In this document: positions 1 through 6,950 of the stretch, in pieces
Position numbering within the stretch: the stretch's first letter is position 1
Layout of the letters: the number at the start of each line of letters is the position of its first letter
Program-made: the position numbers and the translations under genes
Notes under the pieces: generated by a model
What the model was told of the DNA's origin: nothing
Database searches by the model: none
Seen by the model: the letters and a program-made list of their open reading frames with translations, nothing else
Assembly (NCBI GenBank): GCA_036381495.1
Contig: DASVCS010000029.1
Span: 1-19,672, forward strand
DNA length: 19,672 nucleotides
Reading direction: 5' to 3'
Source of the DNA: DASVCS01 sp036381495
GTDB lineage: Bacteria > Gemmatimonadota > Gemmatimonadetes > Longimicrobiales > RSA9

Positions 1-795
1 CGTGACCGGCTCGCCGCGGACCTGTTCGGGGCTCGCGTACCCCGGCGTCATCGGGCGATCGCCGATGCGGGTCGTGGCGACGGCCCCGTCATCGCCGTCC
101 TCCAGCACCTTCGCGATCCCGAAGTCCAGCAGCTTCACCGACCCGGATGCGTCGACCAGGATGTTGTCCGGCTTGAGGTCCCGGTGCACGACGAGCTGCC
201 GGTGCGCGTAGTCGACCGCATCGCAGACGCGGAGGAACAAGTCGAGGCGATGGTCGATGGAGAGCTCGCGCGCGTTGCACCATGCGTCGATCGGATCGCC
301 GCGCACGTACTCCATGACCAGGTACGGCGTGTCGTCTTCCGCGACGCCGCCGTCCAGGAGGCGCGCGATGCCCGGGTGCGCGAGTCTGGCCAGGATCCGT
401 CGCTCGGCGAGGAACCGCCGTCGCGCGCCGGGTGTGCTCAGCCCGAGCGGGAGCAGCTTGACGGCCGCCTGCATGCGGAACTCGCCGTCGTCGCGCTCCG
501 CGAGGTACACGGCGCCCATCCCGCCGCGGCCGATCGCGCGGACCAGGCGCCAGACGCCGAGCCGCCGGCCCGCCAGGTCGCGGGGGCGGCCGGCGGCCGG
601 TGTGCCGGCGCGCTCGGCCAGGCTCGAGAAGTACTCGCCGGCGCGCGGCGCCGCCGCGAGCAGCCCCTCGACCTCCGCGAGCAGCGCCGCGTCCTTGCCG
701 CACCGGTCGCGCAGAAACGCCGCGCGCCCACTCTCGTCGCACTCGAGCGCGGCGTGGAACACCTCCCGAACGCGGTGCCAATACGCCCCGGTCAT
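1..795 (-). CDS. Serine/threonine protein kinase, N-terminal 265 residues (runs off the left edge)
   Basis: This is a Hanks-type Ser/Thr kinase; the reading frame is open to the first base. Residues 1-75 form the short N-terminal stretch usual in kinases of this group (pattern W..V..F..AL......R..FL, then an EVEGLLAA helix). The kinase domain follows: glycine loop GRGGMGAVYLAE at about 89-100, AVK lysine K113, VMEYV hinge at 160-164, catalytic loop HRDLKPDN at 204-211 (D206, N211), DFG at 224-226 and TPGYASPEQ at 250-258. All key catalytic residues are present, so the visible part should be active. The ATG at 795 overlaps the TGA of the sigma factor upstream (ATGA), indicating translational coupling. 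ECF sigma/kinase pairs are known in this kind of bacterium; the inference is that the kinase controls the sigma factor. A C-terminal part (often TPR, WD40 or membrane segments) lies outside the window. Confidence 0.95.
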   Translation of the reverse strand, partial: MTGAYWHRVREVFHAALECDESGRAAFLRDRCGKDAALLAEVEGLLAAAPRAGEYFSSLAERAGTPAAGRPRDLAGRRLGVWRLVRAIGRGGMGAVYLAERDDGEFRMQAAVKLLPLGLSTPGARRRFLAERRILARLAHPGIARLLDGGVAEDDTPYLVMEYVRGDPIDAWCNARELSIDHRLDLFLRVCDAVDYAHRQLVVHRDLKPDNILVDASGSVKLLDFGIAKVLEDGDDGAVATTRIGDRPMTPGYASPEQVRGEPVT

Positions 796-1454
796 GGCGT
801 CCGCCCGCCTCCCGGGTCGGTGCCGCTTCCGTCCTGATCCGCACGGGCGCCGGCATTCCCGCGGTCATCGTCGGCGAGTGCCCGGTAGAGCCAGGCGGTG
901 GCCAGGCTCCAATCCCGCTTGACCGTCGCGGGCGAGATGCCGAGCGCCCCGGCGGTCTCCTCGATCGACAGTCCGGCAAAGAAGCGGCACTCCACGATGC
1001 GGCACTGCCGCGGATCGAGCCGCTCCAGCCGTTCCAGCGCCTCGTGCAGCGCCAGCACCTCGTCCGCGACTTCGGGCGCGATCGGCGCGAATTCATCCGC
1101 CACGGCATCGAGCGAGACGACCCTGCCGCCGCCCCGCTTCGCCGCCCGACGGCGTTCGGCGTAGTTGACCAGGATCTGCCGCATCGCCCGCCCCGCGACC
1201 GCGAAGAAGTGGGTACGACCGCCCCAGTGCTCGGGGTTCCACGCCGCCAGCCGGAGGTACGCCTCGTGGACGAGCGCCGTCGTGTCGAGCGTGTCGTCGC
1301 CGTCCCACCGGCGGCGCTGCGCCCGGGCCAGACGGCGCAGCTCGCGGTAGACGAGCGAGTACGCGCGGCCGAACGCCTCACGGTCACCGGATGCCGCGGC
1401 GGCGAGGAGCGCGGTCAGGTCGGGCCCGGCGGTCGGCTGGTTCGAGCGTGGCAT
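792..1454 (-). CDS. RNA polymerase ECF sigma factor, TIGR02999-like
   Basis: This 220-residue protein has the two-domain build of an extracytoplasmic-function sigma factor. Region 2 spans about residues 23-104 and contains YRELRRLAR, the hallmark DTTALVHEAYLRL (57-69) and THFFAVAGRAMRQILV. Region 4 spans about 132-190, with the helix-turn-helix LSIEETAGALGISPATVKR around 162-180. These motifs match the TIGR02999 family, which is often encoded beside Ser/Thr kinases. I chose the ATG at 1454 because longer forms would run into the divergent lipoprotein gene; no strong ribosome site is visible, and a GTG a few codons upstream is possible. Its stop overlaps the kinase start. No anti-sigma gene is present, so the partner kinase is the likely regulator (inference). 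Region 2 resembles the two sigma relics at 4405-4675 and 6617-6872. Confidence 0.93.
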   Translation of the reverse strand: MPRSNQPTAGPDLTALLAAAASGDREAFGRAYSLVYRELRRLARAQRRRWDGDDTLDTTALVHEAYLRLAAWNPEHWGGRTHFFAVAGRAMRQILVNYAERRRAAKRGGGRVVSLDAVADEFAPIAPEVADEVLALHEALERLERLDPRQCRIVECRFFAGLSIEETAGALGISPATVKRDWSLATAWLYRALADDDRGNAGARADQDGSGTDPGGGRTP

Positions 1455-1759
1455 AGCGGTCTGCACTTGCGGTGGGCCGGGTTGCGGGCGGGATGAGCCG
1501 GTTCGGAGGAGGTTTCCGGTATTCGAAGTAGGCACCGCGACGGAACCGGCCCTCAGCACTCCGTGTGCCGCATCCCAGGACGGCTCCCACGGAAAAGATA
1601 CCCGGACCGGCCCGCCGAGACAACGCGCTCGGCGGCGTGACCGGCGCGGCACGAAAGGTCGGCGCCCCGCACGACGTCGCGGTCGTTCGCGCGGGAAGCA
1701 CGCCGCGGCCGTAGGCCGCGCACGCGACGGCGCCGGTCCCGACCAGGAGGCCTGACACG
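1455..1759. promoter_or_regulatory. Divergent intergenic region with two hairpins and the ribosome site of the lipoprotein gene
   Basis: This 305-bp gap separates the divergent sigma factor and lipoprotein genes and should hold both promoters. Seen directly: an inverted repeat with 8-bp arms (CCGCCGAG at 1612-1619, CTCGGCGG at 1628-1635), a second with 7-bp arms (CGCGGCC at 1704-1710, GGCCGCG at 1714-1720), and AGGAGG at 1745-1750, nine bases before the ATG at 1760. A GGAAC at 1542-1546 followed 15 bases later by CGT at 1562 weakly resembles an ECF-type promoter facing the lipoprotein. No sigma-70 promoter stands out. The reading frames that cross here have no recognisable product. Confidence 0.45.
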
Positions 1760-3088
1760 ATGTTGCGGAAACGGCTGCAATCCGACGCGCGGCGTTGGGG
1801 CGGTCGCCGGGGGAGCGCCGTAGCGGCCCTTGCGGCGCTCGTCCTCCTCGCACCCCTGGCCTGCGGCGACGACGACGGCCCGCCCACCGATCCGGGCGGC
1901 CAGGGCGGCGCGCCCACCCTCACGCTCTCGGAGGCCGCGCTGTCTCTCGCCGCGCTCGGCGATTCGGCGCGGCTCACGGCCACCGTGCGTGACGCGGACG
2001 GCGCGCCGGTCCCGGACGCGGCGATCGAATGGTCGAGCACGGATACCGCGGTCGCGAAGGTGAATCCGGACGGCTGGGTGCTCGCGGTGGCCAACGGAAC
2101 GGCCGAGGTCGTCGCAAGCTCGGAAGGGGCGGCCGACACCGCAGCGATCACGGTCGAGCAGGTGGCGGCCGCGATCACGGTGAGTCCGGGCACGATCATG
2201 TTGGCGGAAGGGGACACGGCGCGGCTGGCCGCCGCGGTCGCCGATTCCAACGGCGTTGCCATCGAAGGTGCGGTGGTGGCGTGGACGAGCGCGGACGAGG
2301 CCGCGGCGACGGTGGACGGCGAGGGGCTCGTGACCGCCGTGCGCGCCGGCACCGAGACATCGGTCGTTGCGACCATAGGCTCGGCTGCGGGCGCCGCCGC
2401 GGTGACGGTGCTGGACCAGCTCGCCTTCCGGAGCGAGCGCGACGGCAGCGTGCAGATCTACCTGATGAACGCGGACGGCAGCGGACCGAAGCGCCTCACG
2501 AACTTTTCGAGCAGCGTGGGTCTCCCGCAATGGTCTCCCGATGGCGACCGCATCGCGTTTTCCGCCGTCCCCGCTGACAACGGCGAGATCTTCGTCATGA
2601 ATGCGGACGGCTCGGGCGTGGTGAACGTTACGAATCATCCCGCCAACGACGGCGGTCCTGCCTGGTCGCCGGACGGGACGAAGATCGTGTTCGCGAGCGA
2701 CCGCGACGGCATTGGCAATTACGAGATCTACGTGATGAACGCGGACGGCAGCGGGCAGATGCGGCTGACGGATGCATTGGGCGACGACACCGACCCGGTC
2801 TGGTCGCCCGACGGCTCGCGCATCGCGTTCCGCTCCATCCGCGACGGCAACGAGGAGATCTACGTCATGGCAGCGGACGGCACGGGCCAGACGAACGTGT
2901 CGCAGGACAGCGCCAGCGATGCCGGTCCGGTCTGGTCGCCGGACGGGACGAAGATCGCGTTCTTCAGCGAACGCGACGGCAACGCCCAGATCTGGGTGAT
3001 GAACGCGGACGGCAGCGATCCGATGAAGTTGACGAACGACCCCGCATTCGACTTCGATCCGGCGTGGCGGCCGCGGCCACGGCCGTAG
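1760..3088 (+). CDS. Predicted lipoprotein with Big_2-like domains and a five-repeat TolB-like propeller
   Basis: This 442-residue protein is probably exported and lipid-anchored. It has a basic N-terminus, a hydrophobic stretch (19-34) and Cys35 in PLAC, a poor but plausible lipobox, followed by an acidic/proline linker. Residues about 52-217 form two bacterial Ig-like (Big_2) repeats, each carrying W(S/T)S.D and (G/W).V.A patterns. Residues about 219-442 hold five TolB/PD40-type repeats of 43-46 residues, each with RDG...IY(V/L)MNADGSG......W SPDG(T/S)KIAF. Such propellers usually bind proteins or ligands at the envelope; the ligand is unknown. It has the same architecture as the protein at 4951-6510 but two fewer propeller repeats. 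An AGGAGG nine bases upstream fixes the start. It is divergent from the sigma factor, so it may be a target of it (inference). Confidence 0.88.
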   Translation: MLRKRLQSDARRWGGRRGSAVAALAALVLLAPLACGDDDGPPTDPGGQGGAPTLTLSEAALSLAALGDSARLTATVRDADGAPVPDAAIEWSSTDTAVAKVNPDGWVLAVANGTAEVVASSEGAADTAAITVEQVAAAITVSPGTIMLAEGDTARLAAAVADSNGVAIEGAVVAWTSADEAAATVDGEGLVTAVRAGTETSVVATIGSAAGAAAVTVLDQLAFRSERDGSVQIYLMNADGSGPKRLTNFSSSVGLPQWSPDGDRIAFSAVPADNGEIFVMNADGSGVVNVTNHPANDGGPAWSPDGTKIVFASDRDGIGNYEIYVMNADGSGQMRLTDALGDDTDPVWSPDGSRIAFRSIRDGNEEIYVMAADGTGQTNVSQDSASDAGPVWSPDGTKIAFFSERDGNAQIWVMNADGSDPMKLTNDPAFDFDPAWRPRPRP

Positions 3089-3207
3089 ACCCCGAAGAGA
3101 GCGGAGGTCCGCCTCGAGGCGTGTCCGGGCCGTGGCGCCGTTACCGGCAGGCGTACGTGGGCGCGCGGACGGGCACGGGCGCGCCGTCATCCATCATCGC
3201 GACGGCC

Positions 3208-3237
3208 GCCGCCGCGCGGGGTGCCCCGCCCGGCGGC
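3208..3237 (-). terminator. Hairpin between convergent lipoprotein genes
   Basis: A 14-bp stem with one mismatch (arms 3208-3221 and 3224-3237, two-base gap) lies 14 bases beyond the stop of the lipoprotein at 3252-4310 and 119 bases beyond the stop of the gene at 1760-3088. No T-run follows on either strand. The equivalent hairpin lies behind the paralogue at 4906-4937, so the structure was duplicated with the gene. It may serve both convergent genes. The rest of 3089-3251 shows only a 12-bp palindrome at 3110-3121. Confidence 0.6.
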
Positions 3238-3251
3238 GCGCCGCGCCCCGC

Positions 3252-4310
3252 CTACGGCCGTGGCCGCCAGCGGGGTAGGAAGTCCGAGCTGCCTTGGTCC
3301 GCCAGCGGTATCAGCCCACTCCCATCCGGGCCGATCACGAAGATGCCAAAATCGTTCGACTGGGCTTTGTGGAACGCGATCTTCGTCCCATCCGGCGACC
3401 AGGCGAGGCCGAGCTCCGCAGTGGCATCCTGCGTCAGCCGGATCTGCCCGGTCCCATCCGCGTTCATCACGTACATGTCGTCGAGGTCGCGGTGGCTCCG
3501 GAACGCGATCTTCGTCCAGTCCGGCGACGGAAGAAAGGGGAGATCCTCGTCGCCGACGCTGTTGGAGAGGTTGGTCGGGTTCGTCCCGTCCGCGTTCATC
3601 ATATAGATCTCGACGTTGCCATCGCGGTTCGTCCAGAACGCGATCTTCGTCCCATCGGGCGACCACTGCGCGTAGGCGTCGTCGGCCGGATTCTGCGTCA
3701 GGTTGGTGAGGCCCGTTCGATCCGCGTTTATCACGTAGATCTCGAATTTGCCGTCGCGGTCGGTCTGGAACGCGAGCTTCGACCCGTCCGGCGACCACAC
3801 GGCGTGGTGGTCGGAGCTGTTGAAGGACTGCGTCAGGTTCATCGGCTCGCTCCCATCCGCGTTCATCACGTAGACCTCGAGGTTGCCGCCGTCGCGATCG
3901 GTCGTGAACGCGATCTTGCTCCCGTCCGGCGACCACACGGGCAAAACGTCGAGGCCGGGGTTCCGCGTCAGATTCGTCTGTCCGCTCCCGTCCGCGTTCA
4001 TCACGTAGATCTCGAAATTGCCGTCGCGATCGGTCTCGTACGCGATCTTCGACCCGTCCGGCGACCAGACGAAGTTGCCTTCGTCGCCCGGAGAGTTCGA
4101 GAGGTTCCTCTGCTCGCTCCCGTCCGCGTTCATCAGGAAGATGTCGACGGTGCCGTCGCGGTCGCTCAGGAACGCGATCTGGTCCATGGAATCCACCGGG
4201 GCACCGGGTTCGACGGGCGGCCCGGTCGGCGGACCGTCGTCACCACCGCAGGCGAGAGCGGCGACCGCGACGAACGCGGCGAAAGCGCCCCAATGAAATA
4301 CGGTCTTCAT
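3252..4310 (-). CDS. Predicted TolB-like propeller lipoprotein, lacking Big_2 domains
   Basis: This 352-residue protein has a signal sequence (MKTVFHWGAF...) ending at Cys21 in ALAC, then a GGDDGPPTGPP linker. From about residue 43 it is entirely seven TolB/PD40-type repeats, each with RDG..(E/D)I(Y/F).MNADG and WSPDGSKIA, enough for one complete propeller. It is a tandem paralogue of the protein at 4951-6510: the leader, linker, propeller and final WRPRP match, but the roughly 167 residues of Big_2 domains are missing. The join reads GAPVDS then MDQIAFLSDRDGT, exactly where the relative passes from linker to propeller. AGGAG seven bases before the ATG at 4310 fixes the start. Repeat 5 is irregular (PSPDWTK). 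Envelope location and a binding role are inferred; the ligand is unknown. Confidence 0.87.
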   Translation of the reverse strand: MKTVFHWGAFAAFVAVAALACGGDDGPPTGPPVEPGAPVDSMDQIAFLSDRDGTVDIFLMNADGSEQRNLSNSPGDEGNFVWSPDGSKIAYETDRDGNFEIYVMNADGSGQTNLTRNPGLDVLPVWSPDGSKIAFTTDRDGGNLEVYVMNADGSEPMNLTQSFNSSDHHAVWSPDGSKLAFQTDRDGKFEIYVINADRTGLTNLTQNPADDAYAQWSPDGTKIAFWTNRDGNVEIYMMNADGTNPTNLSNSVGDEDLPFLPSPDWTKIAFRSHRDLDDMYVMNADGTGQIRLTQDATAELGLAWSPDGTKIAFHKAQSNDFGIFVIGPDGSGLIPLADQGSSDFLPRWRPRP

Positions 4311-4404
4311 ACCAATCTCTCCTGATCGAGGACCGCCGCCCGTGAGCGGGGCCCTGGTGCCGCAGCGCCCGACCGGCACGAGCATGCCCGGCCGGGCCGC
4401 GTAT

Positions 4405-4675
4405 CGCCCCGGGCGCCGTCACGATGCGCCGCGTGGCAATGGCCGCCACGGAAAGGAAACGTGCCCGGTCGCGCCACGCTCCGCGCTCCTGCCCGGCCAG
4501 GCGGAGATCCGCCTCGCCGACGAGCGCGGTGGTGTCGCGCGTCCGCCCGGTCGGTTCCGTCCGGAGCCGGCCGCGGGCGAGGCGGCGTAGCTTGTCAAAA
4601 GATCACCGGGGAGAGGTGGTCGAGCGCGTTGGACTCGGCGCTGCCGCGAGCGGAACGGACTCTCGCAGTGGAGAC
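4405..4675 (-). pseudogene. Decayed ECF sigma factor fragment (region 2 only), copy A
   Basis: Read on the minus strand, this encodes pieces of a TIGR02999-like sigma factor. First comes STARVRSARG..NALDHLSPVIF, then a stop caused by one extra base in the run at 4597-4600. In the shifted frame it continues DKLRRLARGRLRTEPTGRTRD, TTALVGEADLRL and RARFLSVAAIATRRIV. The order and motifs match region 2 of the intact factor at 792-1454 (RELRRLAR, DTTALVHEAYLRL, THFFAVAGRAMRQILV). Region 4 is absent. The initiator is GTC here where copy B has ATG. The frameshift, missing start and missing region 4 all indicate a pseudogene. It ends about 95 bases before the lipoprotein start, suggesting an ancestral sigma-lipoprotein operon. 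Confidence 0.75.
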
Positions 4676-4735
4676 CCCTGCGGGGGGCTCGATTCCGAGC
4701 CGGGTTGCGCCTTGCCGGTCGGGGACGGAAACAAG

Positions 4736-4758
4736 ACGGCGGCCGAACCGGCCGCCGT
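4736..4758 (-). terminator. Hairpin with T-rich tail, copy A
   Basis: A perfect 10-bp stem (ACGGCGGCCG at 4736-4745, CGGCCGCCGT at 4749-4758) with a three-base loop. On the minus strand it is followed by CTTGTTTCC, like a rho-independent terminator. It lies about 190 bases beyond the stop of the lipoprotein at 4951-6510 and 60 bases before the sigma relic. The matching place in copy B has a hairpin of different sequence (6934-6950). Confidence 0.55.
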
Positions 4759-4905
4759 GCCGGGTGCATCCCCGCAGTTTTACCGGCTCCAAGATGCAGA
4801 CCGGCGTGGCAGAAAGCAATGAGCTGCGCGCGGGCGCGCAACCGGTGGCGGCCGCAGGTGTCGAGGCGGCGCTGTGCTCTCGGCAGCCACTCGTTCGTTG
4901 GCAGG

Positions 4906-4937
4906 CGCCGCCGGGCGGTGCACTCCGCCCGGCGGCG
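4906..4937 (-). terminator. Strong hairpin behind the lipoprotein gene
   Basis: A perfect 13-bp inverted repeat (CGCCGCCGGGCGG at 4906-4918, CCGCCCGGCGGCG at 4925-4937) with a six-base loop begins 13 bases after the stop codon at 4951. No T-run follows, so it may act as a terminator or as a 3' stabilising structure. It is the counterpart of the hairpin at 3208-3237. Confidence 0.6.
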
Positions 4938-4950
4938 CGCCGGACGCCGC

Positions 4951-6510
4951 CTACGGCCGTGGCCGCCAGCGGGGGAAGCGGTCCGAGCTGCCTTGGCTCA
5001 CCAGCGGCACCGGCCCACTCCCATCCACGCCGATCACGAAGATGTCCTCGGCGCCCGACGCGATCCGGTCGAATGCGATCTTCGTCCCGTCGGGCGACCA
5101 GGCGAGGTCGAACTCCCCATCGGCACCCTGCGTCAGCCGGGTCTGCCCGCTCCCATCCGCGTTCATCACGTAGAGATCGTTGAGGTCGCGGAGGCTCCGG
5201 AACACGATCTTCGAGCCGTCGGGTGACCAGACCGGGTCGAGATCTTCCTTGGCGGCCTCCGTGAGTCGGAGCTCGTGGCTGCCGTCGGCCCACATCACGT
5301 AGATCTCGTAGTTGCCGTCACGATCGCTGATGAATGCGATCTTGCTCCCGTCCGGCGACCACCGCGGGTTGGCGTCGAGGGCCGTGCCCTGCGTCAGGTT
5401 GGTCGGGTCCGTTCCATCCGCGTTCATCACGTAGACCTCGAGGTTGCCGTCGCGGGAGGTGTGGAACGCGATCTTCGACCCGTCCGGCGACCACGCGGGG
5501 GAGACGTCGAGGTCGGCCGTGTCCTGCGTCAGGTTCGTCTGCCCGCTGCCATCCGCGTTCATCACGTAGATCTCGTAATCGCCGTCGCGCTCGCTCACGA
5601 ACGCGATCTTGCTCCCGTCCGGCGACCAGACCGGCGCCCCGTCCCGGCCCGGAGCATTCGTCAGATTGGTCTGCCCGCTCCCGTCCGCGTTCATCACGTA
5701 GACCTCGAGATCGCCGTCGCGGTCGGTCTCGAACGCGATCTTCGACCCGTCCGGCGACCAGGCGGGGTTGTATTCGGCGCCCGGCGAGTTCGTGAGGTTC
5801 CTCTGCCCGCTGCCGTCCGCGTTCATCAGGAAGATGTCCGCGGTGCCGTCGCGGTCGCTCAGGAACGCGATCTGGTCCAGCACCGAGACCGTGGCCGCAC
5901 CGCTCACCGCCCCGGCGCTCGCCGTCACCACCGCCTCGCTCCCCCACCGCAGCGCCGTGACCAGCCCGGTCTCATCCACGCTCAGCACGGCATCATCCCC
6001 GCTCGTCCACACCACGGCCGCACCCTCGATCTCCACCCCGTTCGAATCGGCGACGACGGCGGAGAGCCGCACCGTATCGCCCTCACCGACCGTGACCGTC
6101 TCCGGGCTCACCGCGACCGCGGCCGCGACCTGCTCGACCGTGACCGCCACCGTGTCGGCCCGCTCGCCCGAACTCGCCACCACCATGGCCGTGCCGTTCC
6201 CACGAGCTACGACCCAGCCGCTCGCACTCGCCGTCACGACCGCGGCATCCGTGCTCGACCATGCCACGGTCGCACTCGGATCCACGTTGCCGGCGCTGTC
6301 GCGCACGGTGGCCGTGAGCTGTGTCGAGTCGCCGAGCGCCCCGAAGATCAGCGTGCTCTCGGAGAGCGTGAGAGAACTGGAATCCACCGGGGCACCGGGT
6401 CCGTCCGGCGGGCCGGTCGGCGGGCCGTCATCGCCACCGCAGGCGAGAGCGGCGACCGCGACGAACGCCGCGACCCCGACGAAAGCGCCCCAACGAAATA
6501 CGGCCTTCAT
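4951..6510 (-). CDS. Predicted lipoprotein with Big_2-like domains and a seven-repeat TolB-like propeller
   Basis: This 519-residue protein begins with a signal sequence ending at Cys24 in ALAC, followed by GGDDGPPTGPP. Residues about 46-210 form two Big_2-like repeats (TVAWSSTDAAV, VVWTSGDDAV, GLVTAL). Residues about 212-519 hold seven TolB/PD40-type repeats with NADGSGQTNLT and WSPDGSKIAF, ending in WRPRP. A repeat number of seven fits a closed propeller. I chose the ATG at 6510 because AGGAG lies seven bases before it; an ATG two codons upstream is only one base from that site. The Big_2 part is closest to that of the protein at 1760-3088, the propeller to that of 3252-4310. The coding repeats make this gene highly self-similar at about 130-bp spacing. 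The function is unknown beyond a likely envelope binding role. Confidence 0.88.
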   Translation of the reverse strand: MKAVFRWGAFVGVAAFVAVAALACGGDDGPPTGPPDGPGAPVDSSSLTLSESTLIFGALGDSTQLTATVRDSAGNVDPSATVAWSSTDAAVVTASASGWVVARGNGTAMVVASSGERADTVAVTVEQVAAAVAVSPETVTVGEGDTVRLSAVVADSNGVEIEGAAVVWTSGDDAVLSVDETGLVTALRWGSEAVVTASAGAVSGAATVSVLDQIAFLSDRDGTADIFLMNADGSGQRNLTNSPGAEYNPAWSPDGSKIAFETDRDGDLEVYVMNADGSGQTNLTNAPGRDGAPVWSPDGSKIAFVSERDGDYEIYVMNADGSGQTNLTQDTADLDVSPAWSPDGSKIAFHTSRDGNLEVYVMNADGTDPTNLTQGTALDANPRWSPDGSKIAFISDRDGNYEIYVMWADGSHELRLTEAAKEDLDPVWSPDGSKIVFRSLRDLNDLYVMNADGSGQTRLTQGADGEFDLAWSPDGTKIAFDRIASGAEDIFVIGVDGSGPVPLVSQGSSDRFPRWRPRP

Positions 6511-6616
6511 ACGCATCTCTCCTGATCGAGGACCGGCGCCCATCAGCGGCGCCCGGGTGCCGCAGCGCCCCACCGGCACGAGCATGGCCGGCCGGGCCGC
6601 GTCGCGCCGGGCGCCA

Positions 6617-6872
6617 TCAGGATGCCCGCGCGGCCATCATCGCCACGGCAAGCCAACGTACCCGGTCGCGCCACGCTCCGCGCTCCTGCCCGTCCAGGCG
6701 GAGATCCGCCTCACCGACGAGTGCGGTGGTGTCGCGCGTCCGCCCGGTCGGTTCCGTCCGGAGCCGGCCATGGGCAAGGCGGCGTGGCTTGTCAAAGATC
6801 ACCGGGGAGAGGTGGTCGAGCGCGTTGGGCTCGGCGCCGCGGCGAGCGGAACGGCGCTCTCGCAGTGGACAT
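6617..6872 (-). pseudogene. Decayed ECF sigma factor fragment (region 2 only), copy B
   Basis: The minus-strand frame reads NALDHLSPVIFDKPRRLAHG, then RTRDTTALVGEADLRL and WRDRVRWLAVAMMAAR, then a TGA at 6617. This follows region 2 of TIGR02999-like sigma factors. An ATG at 6872 after GCAGGG fits the ancestral start, but one extra base near 6856-6866 puts it out of frame with the rest. A one-base loss near the end yields the early stop, and region 4 is absent. The lesions differ from those of copy A, so decay continued after duplication, or each copy decayed separately. Confidence 0.75.
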
Positions 6873-6933
6873 CCCTGCGGAACTCGATTCCGAGCCGGCT
6901 TGCGGCTTGCCGGTGGGGAATGGAAAGAAGACG

Positions 6934-6950
6934 GCGCCCGAGCCGGGCGC
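6934..6950 (-). terminator. Hairpin with T-rich tail, copy B
   Basis: A 7-bp stem (GCGCCCG at 6934-6940, CGGGCGC at 6944-6950) with a three-base loop is followed on the minus strand by CGTCTTCTTTCC. It occupies the same place as 4736-4758. No minus-strand gene lies upstream of it here, so it is either a leader element or left over from an earlier gene copy. Confidence 0.45.

Larger units (their letters stand above)
4311..4830. repeat. Duplicated upstream segment, copy A
   Basis: This segment upstream of the lipoprotein at 3252-4310 matches 6511-7015, upstream of the paralogue, over nearly its whole length, with long nearly identical blocks (for example around 4360-4400 against 6560-6600, and 4455-4560 against 6660-6770). 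It includes the ribosome site, a decayed sigma factor and a hairpin. The similarity ends near GCAATGAGC at about 4817-4825. Together with the genes it forms a tandem repeat whose units are about 1.6 kb (this one) and 2.1 kb. No intact gene lies in 4311-4950. Confidence 0.85.

Noticed and set aside
1384..3190. Long minus-strand open frames opposite the lipoprotein gene
   Set aside because: They mirror the codon bias of the plus-strand gene, have low-complexity composition, and contain no recognisable domain. The same applies to long frames opposite 3252-4310, 4951-6510, sbcC (11702-14263) and the DUF2723 gene.
3294..5900. Regularly spaced repeats of about 130 bp resembling a CRISPR-like or satellite array
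   Set aside because: They are codon-aligned propeller repeats within the coding frames, with degenerate third positions and no unique spacers.
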